17,119 nt of DNA, taken from positions 1-17,119 of the forward strand of contig CAJPTV010000038.1 of assembly GCA_905373665.1 (NCBI GenBank), given 5' to 3'. The notes under the pieces were generated by a model that saw only the letters and a program-made list of their open reading frames with translations, was not told where the DNA came from and searched no databases. This DNA is from Bacteroidia bacterium. Its GTDB lineage: Bacteria; Bacteroidota; Bacteroidia; Bacteroidales; CAJPTX01. The translations under genes and the position numbers were made by a program. Below, piece by piece: positions 1 through 6,929 of this stretch (the stretch's first letter is position 1; each line of letters starts with the position of its first letter).

Positions 1-77
1 CACTAAGTTACTAAAAATCATCAATATAAGATGTATTTACTGTGCAATAATCCCTATACGTGTGGACTAGCATTCAC

Positions 78-143
78 AGGGGATACAGTTCTCTAAAACG
101 CTTCTTGTGAGACAAGAGCTCCAAGCGTCTCTGTGTATCCTCT
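78..143 (-). terminator. Imperfect hairpin after the minus-strand gene block, possible terminator
   Basis: Three nested inverted-repeat arms are visible: 78-87 with 134-143 (ten pairs including one G-T), 98-103 with 123-128 (ACGCTT/AAGCGT), and 104-108 with 112-116 (CTTGT/ACAAG) around a three-base loop. Read on the minus strand, the inner hairpin is followed directly by TTTT, as in a weak intrinsic terminator, and it begins about 10 bases after the radical SAM stop codon. The arms are separated by unpaired bases, so the fold is not a textbook terminator. Bases 1-77 are A/T-rich and show no gene that I can support. Confidence 0.4.
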
Positions 144-151
144 TTTGCGAA

Positions 152-1129
152 TCAGGAGCAGAGCTCTATTTTCTTAGCCGATCCCTGTACTACGCCCTTT
201 TCCAGCAGCATTTGCTTAAAGCGACGCAAGACCTCGTCATTGCGGATGAGTCCCCAATTGGGTGCTAAGAGATACCGCGGGGGGGCTTCTGCACAAATCC
301 GCTCAATGGCAATGGTGGGGGGCAATGCAGCAACAATCCCAACAAGAAAAGCGAGGTAATCGTCTAAACTCCAAAGAGTGAAGGCTGCGGGATTCTCTTC
401 CCATTCCTGCGCCATGCGCGTCCCACGTAAGATTTGCAACTGGTGGAACTTAATCGTCTGAATATCTGCCCGCACGACCCCTTCCAGCGTCTCATACATC
501 ATTTCTGGCGTCTCCCCAGGCAACCCCCATATCAGATGCACACCGACGGGCAGTCCTGCTTGTCGCAAGCGTGCTATCGCCTCCAAAGAGACGGCTGCTG
601 CGTGTCCCCGTCGGATACGCTCAAGGGTTTCATCATGTAAGGTCTCAACCCCCAGCTCGACAAACAGATAGGTACGACGCGCGAGCTCCTCTAAAAGAGC
701 TATGATTTCGGGCTGTAAACAGTCTGGGCGCGTCGCAATCACAAGCCCCTCCACGCCCGCGGTCTCTAACGCCTCTTCAAAAAGCGCCCGCAAACGCTCT
801 ACTCCCGCATAAGTATTGGTATAGGCTTGAAAATAAGCAAAGTAGCGACTCGCACGTCGGTAACGGTTGGCGTGAAAGCTTATCCCCTCCTCCAGTTGTT
901 GGCGAATCGGCTTTGTAGGGGCGCAATAAGAGGGGTTAAAAGCCTCGTTGTTACAATAGGTGCACCCTCCCCCCAAACGGTCGTTTTTGAGGCGGTGTGG
1001 GCACGAAAAACCCGCATCTACCGCAAGCTTCTGCACGCGCTCGCCAAACAGATTGCGCATATAGCGCGTATAGGTGTAAAGCGGCTGCTCGTCACCCCAC
1101 GGGAAAATAGGCGGTTCGGAAAGTGACAT
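152..1129 (-). CDS. YhcC-type (TIGR01212) radical SAM protein
   Basis: A radical S-adenosylmethionine enzyme of the YhcC/TIGR01212 family, whose reaction is not established; it should be cytosolic and bind a 4Fe-4S cluster. Counting from the start used here, the cluster cysteines are Cys43, Cys56 and Cys59, in the family's spread-out pattern with GGGCTYC at the second and third. The family block GERVQKLAVDAGFSCP lies just before them, and VELGVET and HLIWGLPGET follow in the barrel. The start at 1129 is chosen because its ATG overlaps the porE stop by one base (TGATG), which suits translational coupling, and because homologues begin near FPWG. An in-frame ATG at 1150 would add seven residues and lengthen the overlap with porE to 22 bp. 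It is the last gene of the minus-strand block, and nothing else here points to its substrate. Confidence 0.85.
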   Translation of the reverse strand: MSLSEPPIFPWGDEQPLYTYTRYMRNLFGERVQKLAVDAGFSCPHRLKNDRLGGGCTYCNNEAFNPSYCAPTKPIRQQLEEGISFHANRYRRASRYFAYFQAYTNTYAGVERLRALFEEALETAGVEGLVIATRPDCLQPEIIALLEELARRTYLFVELGVETLHDETLERIRRGHAAAVSLEAIARLRQAGLPVGVHLIWGLPGETPEMMYETLEGVVRADIQTIKFHQLQILRGTRMAQEWEENPAAFTLWSLDDYLAFLVGIVAALPPTIAIERICAEAPPRYLLAPNWGLIRNDEVLRRFKQMLLEKGVVQGSAKKIELCS

Positions 1130-3087
1130 CAAAGTGCTAAAATCCGACATTCTGTGCGACGGTTCGCTGCACGACCTTCTGGGGTAGCGTTCGACTCTGC
1201 GGGCTTCGTTGCCCCAAAGCCTTTTTTCAAAATGCGGTCTTGGGTAATGCCCTGCGACTCCAGATAAGCAGCCACACTTGCCGCACGTCGCTGTGAAAGC
1301 TGTTGATTATAAGCTGTATCGCCCTGATTGTCTGTGTGTCCCTCTATCTGAATACGCATCCCGGGGCGGTCGCTCATTACCCGACACCAGCGGTCAAGCT
1401 CGGTAAACGATTCAGGCTTTAAGACATCCGACCCCGTATCAAAGAAGACGTTACGCAGCGTGAGGGTCACCCCCGTCTTCATCGGGACTAGCCCTATTGT
1501 TTGCCGATAGGGTTCGCTGGCAGAGTGTAGCCCTACGAAGTCAAAGTGCAACGAGTTGTCAAAATACCCTTCGCGACTAGCAAAGAAGGCATACTGCCGC
1601 CCCATCGGCAAGCAAACTAAGAAGCGCCCCATCGGGTCTGCTTCTACCTCCATTACCACCTCGCCCGTACCCAGATCCACAAGCTGACAATGTGCTGCAA
1701 GGGGTGCACCAGTCGTTGCGTCTTGCACCTGTCCCAAAAGATAGGAAACGGGGTTCGGGCGCAGACTGTCGGGCATTTCAAAGGTATAAATATCCATCCC
1801 TTGCCGTTCATTGCGTGAGGATGCGTAATAGGCATTCCGCCCCGAGGCTGAGATTACGAGCCCCATATCCGTTGCGGGGGTATTGATCGGGTAACCCAGA
1901 TTTTGCGGCGTCGTCCAGAGGGTGTCTGCCGTGCGTTGCGCCTTGTATACATCAAGGTCGCCGAGCCCTGGGTGTCCGTTACTTGAGAAATAAAGCGTCT
2001 TGTTGTCAAAATGGATAAAGGGCGACTGTTCCTCCCCAGAGGTATTGATTGTCGCCCCGAGGTTCTTTACATCGCCCCACGCGCCGTTTCTGTAGTGCGC
2101 TACCCAAAGGTCATAGCCCCCGAAGCCGCCGGGGCGGTTGCTCGTAAAGTAAAGCGTTTGCCCATCGGGCGAGATACTCGGCTGTTTCGTGCTCACGTAC
2201 GGGACATTGATTACCGCAGGCAGGGCTTTCGGCTTGCTCCACTTCCCATCGTCGCCAAGGTCGGCATAGTAAATCTTACACGGTCCGTTGCAAAATGAAT
2301 AATACATCCGACGTCCGTCTGCCGAGAGCGATTGTGACCCTTCGTTGTAGGGCGTTGAGACGGGCTCGCCGAGATCGTGCGCTTCGTGCCACCCACTGTC
2401 TCGCGACGGACGCTTTGCCAAATAGAGATCTTCCTGCATCGCTTCGCGGTGACTCCGCCCTATAACGGGCAAAAGGCGCGTTACGGAAAGGGTCTGTTCA
2501 TCGGCACTTATTGAAGGAAAATACTCGTCATAGCGCGTATTCACCGTGCTCGGCAACGGCTTCGGCTCTATCGAAACGGGGTGTCGCACCGCCCACATCG
2601 CAAAGCGACAACTCTCGCGGATGAGCTCCGCATTCCGATACGTCTTATCTTTCTTGTCAATCTTTAACAAGTAGCGCTCCGCCAGCACTTCCCCTTCAGG
2701 GTAATGTTGGCTATAAAAGGCGAGGCGCGCCGCATCGAACTGCGCACGCGGGTAAAAGGTGCTATCGAGGGCAAGCGCTTGCAAATTCTCTTGCAGTGCA
2801 TCTTCAAACTGCTGGAGGTGCTCGTAAATCTGTGCCGTAAGCAGGTAGGCTTCGACGAACTGCGCATTGCGACGCTTTACTTTGTCGAGCGTGTTTAGCG
2901 CCTGAGCATAATACTCATAGTGGTACTCACTGATGGCCGTCTCATAGAGCGCTATCGCCTTTTTGTCAGAGACTGAATACTTTCGCACCTGCCCCCAAGC
3001 GCTCGTGCCCCTAAGCGCAAAGAGCAATAAAAATAGCCCCAGCAGCACACGGGCGAGCCTCGCTGCACTAACTAATCCCCGTGCCAT
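1129..3087 (-). CDS. porE: PorE, T9SS outer-membrane-associated OmpA-family protein
   Basis: A 652-residue protein with the domain order of P. gingivalis PorE (PG1058): signal peptide (1 to about 33), TPR repeats (about 42-145), a PD40/WD40-like beta-propeller (about 189-437, repeats such as QPSISPDGQTLYFTSNRPGG and SADGRRMYYS), a carboxypeptidase-regulatory-like beta domain (about 449-510), and a C-terminal OmpA peptidoglycan-binding domain (about 541-652). The OmpA part keeps the peptidoglycan-binding Asp in GHTDN and Arg in LSQRRA. PorE is a periplasmic, outer-membrane-associated part of the T9SS that binds PorP. The frame stays open to 3255 inside the upstream kinase gene, but the ATG at 3087 gives a normal signal peptide (basic start, then LLGLFLLLFAL) and only a 20 bp overlap with that gene. 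Without a porP neighbour, another OmpA/PD40 paralogue cannot be fully excluded. Confidence 0.84.
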   Translation of the reverse strand: MARGLVSAARLARVLLGLFLLLFALRGTSAWGQVRKYSVSDKKAIALYETAISEYHYEYYAQALNTLDKVKRRNAQFVEAYLLTAQIYEHLQQFEDALQENLQALALDSTFYPRAQFDAARLAFYSQHYPEGEVLAERYLLKIDKKDKTYRNAELIRESCRFAMWAVRHPVSIEPKPLPSTVNTRYDEYFPSISADEQTLSVTRLLPVIGRSHREAMQEDLYLAKRPSRDSGWHEAHDLGEPVSTPYNEGSQSLSADGRRMYYSFCNGPCKIYYADLGDDGKWSKPKALPAVINVPYVSTKQPSISPDGQTLYFTSNRPGGFGGYDLWVAHYRNGAWGDVKNLGATINTSGEEQSPFIHFDNKTLYFSSNGHPGLGDLDVYKAQRTADTLWTTPQNLGYPINTPATDMGLVISASGRNAYYASSRNERQGMDIYTFEMPDSLRPNPVSYLLGQVQDATTGAPLAAHCQLVDLGTGEVVMEVEADPMGRFLVCLPMGRQYAFFASREGYFDNSLHFDFVGLHSASEPYRQTIGLVPMKTGVTLTLRNVFFDTGSDVLKPESFTELDRWCRVMSDRPGMRIQIEGHTDNQGDTAYNQQLSQRRAASVAAYLESQGITQDRILKKGFGATKPAESNATPEGRAANRRTECRILAL

Positions 3088-4000
3088 AAACCTGTATAAT
3101 CTCCGAAGCCATCTGGTTACCGTGCGCGAGACTCTCCTCCAAACTCTGCTCCATAAGGTGGCTATACAAAAAGCCCGCAGCAAACATATCCCCCGACCCC
3201 GTACTATCCACACAGCAGACAGGCACGCCATTACTACAAGCCTCGTGCGTACCACGCCTCGCTACCGCCCCCCGTGCCCCAAGCTTGACTACCACGACCT
3301 CGCACAACTGGCTCAACTCGCGCAGCCCGATGTCAATATCCCGTCCTGTAAAGGCTCTAATCTCTAGCTCATTGGCAAAAAGGATGTCGATGTACTGAGG
3401 GATGACGCGCCCCAGCAGCTCCCGATTCATATCCACGATGTCGTCGTTTGACAGATCGAGAGAAACGGTGAGGTGACAACGCTCTGCTAAATCCAGTGCA
3501 CGGAGAAAGAGGTCGTGGTTGGGGACGGTGTACCCCTCGAGGTGTAGATGGTCATAGCCTACAAAGTCCTCCTCGCGTAGATCCGATGCATTGAGTGTCC
3601 CCGATGCGCCTAAGAAGGTCACCAGAGTTCGCTCCGAGTCTTGGGTTACAAAAGCGAGCACCTCGCCCGTACGCGCCCTACTATAACGAAGTAGCGGTTG
3701 CACCTTAGAGTGTTGCAACTCGGTAAGTACACGCTCGCCCGTCTCATCACGTCCCACCTTACCAATAAACCCCGTTTGTAGCCCAAGGTGGGCAATACCG
3801 CGAATGGCATTACAAGCACTCCCGCCCACGCTACGCGTCATACCGGCCGTATCGGCAAGGCGATGCATATCCTCTAAGATATCGAGCGAAACCACCTGCA
3901 TCCCCCCCTTGACAAGCTTCCACTCCGAGAGAAGGCGCTCATCGGCTAAAGGGACAATGGTGTCCATCAGTGCATTACCAATACCTAAAACGCGTGGCAT
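3068..4000 (-). CDS. PfkB-family carbohydrate/nucleoside kinase
   Basis: A ribokinase-fold (PfkB) kinase of about 310 residues, a normal length, which transfers phosphate from ATP to a sugar or nucleoside in the cytosol. The N-terminal GIGNALMD and the substrate-side SVGGSACNA (about 57-64) are present. The C-terminal signature DSTGSGDMFAAGFLY (from about 265) carries the catalytic base Asp271 and the anion hole. NELE (about 210-213) and VVVKLGARGA, upstream of the signature, are also typical. The overall pattern is closest to the adenosine-kinase-like branch common in Bacteroidota, but the substrate cannot be fixed from sequence. The start is the ATG at 4000; a TTG directly upstream (4003) is less likely. 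Its last 20 bp overlap porE, so the two are probably translated from one message. Confidence 0.86.
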   Translation of the reverse strand: MPRVLGIGNALMDTIVPLADERLLSEWKLVKGGMQVVSLDILEDMHRLADTAGMTRSVGGSACNAIRGIAHLGLQTGFIGKVGRDETGERVLTELQHSKVQPLLRYSRARTGEVLAFVTQDSERTLVTFLGASGTLNASDLREEDFVGYDHLHLEGYTVPNHDLFLRALDLAERCHLTVSLDLSNDDIVDMNRELLGRVIPQYIDILFANELEIRAFTGRDIDIGLRELSQLCEVVVVKLGARGAVARRGTHEACSNGVPVCCVDSTGSGDMFAAGFLYSHLMEQSLEESLAHGNQMASEIIQVYGTGIS

Positions 4001-4026
4001 CAACAGGCTCTGTTAAAAGACGCCCC

Positions 4027-4995
4027 CTACTTCGGAGCTTGAAATGTATCGATATGACGGCTTCGCTTGTCGGGCAAGACGTCGTTTACCGCCACTAAAA
4101 TCCCCGTTTCCTCCACGTCGCCAAAGTCATGGTTTATCGCCGTGCCGAAGACCTTGGAGGTAGGGCTCAGGCTGATGTAAGACTTGATAAGGGGCGGGAT
4201 GCGCTCGCCAAACTTCCCGAGCTCTTTGAGTAGTATCTCAAAGTCGTTCCGATAGTCGCCTCCCACGAAGACGCGGTGCTCCATGTCGGGGTCTAAGTGT
4301 AGCTCGAGAGGGTGTATCGGCGTAACGAGCCCCTCGTTGTCACGGAAATAGCGTTGTAGAAAGACCTGCAATAGGTTACGTGCCTCCCAATTGTAGGTGG
4401 GGTACATCGTGACTTTCCCAAAGAAGTAACGAATTTGGGGATTAAGGACGAGGAGCGCCCCCAGCCCATCCCACAAATTATCAAGAACGTAGAGCCCCTT
4501 CCGCGCGTCACGCGTCGATTGAAAGGCGGTCTGTACAAACGAGCGCCCTAGCTCTATCGTGTACGGGAGGTAGTCGCGTTGAAACTTCTCTGAGAAATGA
4601 AAAAGCTCCCCCGTAGCCAAATGAGAAGCATACGCCCCATCATCCGTGGGGATGATATAGCGATACCCGCCTAAGATGAGCTTCGACTCTGGATCCCAAA
4701 CAATAAGCTGCGTATAGGCAAACGCCCCCGTATCATACGCGTCAATATCGAGCTCTTTGCCTGTGCCTCCGCCCGCAGCACGGAAGGTCTCTTCTCGCAA
4801 CCGCCCCAACTCCCGCATCGTGTTCGGACACTCCTCGGCACGGAAGTGATAGATCTCATTCCCTCCGTTGTTTGCCTTTCGCAAGAAATGCCCATCGTGC
4901 AACTCAGACTCAATGAGGGAGGCGGGGACTATCTCATGACTCACCTCATGTTGCGCATGTTGTCCTTCGGTGCTCTTCTGCTCTAGTTCTGTCAT
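4027..4995 (-). CDS. GNAT-fold N-acyltransferase, GlsB-like (glycine lipid synthesis)
   Basis: A 322-residue soluble protein whose central part (about 48-215) matches the Acetyltransf_5/OlsB-like branch of GNAT enzymes, formerly annotated as hemolysin-like. Visible marks are LREETFRAAGGGTG (66-79), an acidic DIDAYD stretch, LILGGYRY (106-113), and ELGRSFV (148-154), which corresponds to the EIGR-type motif of the family. In Bacteroides thetaiotaomicron the related GlsB attaches a 3-hydroxy fatty acid to the amino group of glycine, the first step to glycine and serine-glycine lipids; these lipids are also abundant in Porphyromonas. GlsB-like is inferred from motif and length. The usual partner, the PlsC-type O-acyltransferase GlsA, is not in this window. 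The ATG at 4995 lies 8 bp after the TPR gene's stop, consistent with one operon. There is no signal peptide. Confidence 0.74.
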   Translation of the reverse strand: MTELEQKSTEGQHAQHEVSHEIVPASLIESELHDGHFLRKANNGGNEIYHFRAEECPNTMRELGRLREETFRAAGGGTGKELDIDAYDTGAFAYTQLIVWDPESKLILGGYRYIIPTDDGAYASHLATGELFHFSEKFQRDYLPYTIELGRSFVQTAFQSTRDARKGLYVLDNLWDGLGALLVLNPQIRYFFGKVTMYPTYNWEARNLLQVFLQRYFRDNEGLVTPIHPLELHLDPDMEHRVFVGGDYRNDFEILLKELGKFGERIPPLIKSYISLSPTSKVFGTAINHDFGDVEETGILVAVNDVLPDKRSRHIDTFQAPK

Positions 4996-5003
4996 CTATA
5001 TCT

Positions 5004-6917
5004 CTAACGCTTACAATGATCTGATATAACACGATAGGCACGATCTAAGCCCAACTGCCCCGCCTGACTCAAGTCGAGACAGGCTTGATTATTCTTCCCC
5101 TGCAAGATACGTACCAATGCGCGATTGAAAAGTGCCTCTGCAAAGTGACTCTCGAGGTCGAGAGCACGGTCAAAAGCCTTTTCCGAAGATGCGAGGTCGC
5201 GAGACAAATAATAAGCAATTCCAAGACTGTAATAGAGATAGGGGTTCTCGCCGTACTCTGTGGCGAGTGCTTGCAGTTCCCCTATCGGACGCGAGTAGTC
5301 GGGCGTATCGGTCTTCGTTGCGCCACTGCTACCTCCGACCCACACGGGCGATAAGGGCGTAGGCGCAAAACGAATTTGTGAAATCTCCGTTGTAGCCTGC
5401 ACTACACGCCGTAGAGGGTGTAACGACGAATGCCGTGGGATCGAATCTAGAAGCGCCAAAGCCGCTTCGTACTCATGCGCTTCGGCAAGCGAGATACTTC
5501 GTATGAGATTGACGGTGTGTACATCCCGCACTGGCGGTAGGAGTTCCAAATCTATCCGTCGCGCGGTATCTGCCGAGGGGATTACAAAAGCAAAGAAAGG
5601 AGCACCTGCCACACTGTCAGCTCGTCGTACAGGCTGCCACTCCGTATAGACCTGCTCCTGCCCTACATGAATGCTGGCTAGGGGCAAAAGCTCATCATAG
5701 TCCCGCAAAAAGGCAGGAACAACCAAGTCCGACGGTGTCGTAAAATCATTCTCAAAGGCAATAAAACGAGAGAAGTTTGCCGTTGTGTCACTCCACTTGT
5801 CACCCCCCTCTCTATCGCTTACGTAGCGTGCCACGATCTGCTGTGCGGAATCATAATCCGTTCGCGCTCCCGCACGATCACCGAGTTTCAAGCGTACATC
5901 TGCCCGTAAATTATAGGCTCGTGCAAACTGCGGGTAAAGTGCAATGGCGTAGGAAAGCGCATCCGCTGCCTCCCGATAGCGCTTCGCCTCGGCGTAGGTT
6001 ACCCCCGCATTGTAACGTATAAAGACATTGCTGGGCGAGATCTGCGCTGCCGCCTCATAGTCTTTGAGCGCTGCGGCATACTCCCCCTTTTGCGCGTACA
6101 TGATCGCGCGGTTGTAATACGCCAACGAACTACGCGGCGCACAGGCGATCGCCTGCGATATGGTCTCTAGCGCTTGTTTTTCACGCTTCAAGTCAAACTC
6201 TATCAAGGCCTTAATCAGGAGCGCCTGCCCAGACTTGGGGGCTAGTGCCAGCGCCTTGTCGAGCGTTTCCAGCGCGAGCTCGTTCTTGTGCTGTGAGTAA
6301 TAAACGCGCGCGATGTTGATATGCGGTCCTGGGGAATAGGGGTTCGTCTGGGTCGCCTGCCGATAGTCTTGCAGTGCCGTAACCGTATCTCCCTTGAGAA
6401 GATAGGCCGTCCCTCGGTTCAATCGTGCATCTAGGTGATCGGGGTCGCGTTTTAGGGTGGCAGTAAAATCCTCTATTGCCTCGGGGTACTCCTCCAAGAG
6501 AAAATGGGTCACCCCGCGCATGTAGCGAATATCCCGCTCGTTAGGACGCAACTCCGCCGCAAGACGGATGTCGACCATCGCCGCCGCATGTTCGTTCAAC
6601 TGGTTGCGTACTGCTGCGCGCAAGACCAGCGCTTCGGTCATAAAGGGCTTATGTACTAACAGGTTATCTAAGTCGGCTTGTGCACCACGCCAGTCGTCAA
6701 GTTGGTATTTACAGAGTGCACGAAGGTAGAGCGCAATCTCATCCTCGGATTGATACTCCAAGAAAACCGAGATTGAGCCCACCGCCCCTGAATAGTCGCC
6801 CCGCTCGTAAAGCTTTTGCGTCTTTGCGTAAAAGTAATAGCGGTTGAGCTGCGCATGGGTGCTCAACACAGCGATACACAAGGAGAGCGAAATGAAAAGC
6901 TTTCGTAACACGGGCAA
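5004..6917 (-). CDS. Exported tetratricopeptide repeat protein, function unknown
   Basis: A 637-residue protein with a signal peptide (basic LRK, hydrophobic LFISLSLCIAVL, cleavage after THA at about 22), so probably periplasmic. At least nine TPR-like repeats fill about 30-365. A region without obvious repeats (about 366-545) follows, then two more TPR units (about 555-625). There is no lipobox cysteine, so it is probably not a lipoprotein. TPR arrays bind other proteins; the partner is unknown. No ATG suits the N-terminus: the frame opens after a TAA shortly upstream, leaving TTG (6917) or GTG (6911), both giving a good signal peptide. TTG is used here. The gene lies 12 bp after the RelA/SpoT gene and 8 bp before the GNAT gene. 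Confidence 0.8.
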   Translation of the reverse strand: MPVLRKLFISLSLCIAVLSTHAQLNRYYFYAKTQKLYERGDYSGAVGSISVFLEYQSEDEIALYLRALCKYQLDDWRGAQADLDNLLVHKPFMTEALVLRAAVRNQLNEHAAAMVDIRLAAELRPNERDIRYMRGVTHFLLEEYPEAIEDFTATLKRDPDHLDARLNRGTAYLLKGDTVTALQDYRQATQTNPYSPGPHINIARVYYSQHKNELALETLDKALALAPKSGQALLIKALIEFDLKREKQALETISQAIACAPRSSLAYYNRAIMYAQKGEYAAALKDYEAAAQISPSNVFIRYNAGVTYAEAKRYREAADALSYAIALYPQFARAYNLRADVRLKLGDRAGARTDYDSAQQIVARYVSDREGGDKWSDTTANFSRFIAFENDFTTPSDLVVPAFLRDYDELLPLASIHVGQEQVYTEWQPVRRADSVAGAPFFAFVIPSADTARRIDLELLPPVRDVHTVNLIRSISLAEAHEYEAALALLDSIPRHSSLHPLRRVVQATTEISQIRFAPTPLSPVWVGGSSGATKTDTPDYSRPIGELQALATEYGENPYLYYSLGIAYYLSRDLASSEKAFDRALDLESHFAEALFNRALVRILQGKNNQACLDLSQAGQLGLDRAYRVISDHCKR

Positions 6918-6929
6918 ATCTGTTTAAGG

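Noticed and set aside
2963..3367. 134-codon plus-strand open frame across the porE/PfkB junction
   Set aside because: Antisense to the conserved catalytic signature of the kinase and to the PorE signal peptide; no motif of its own.
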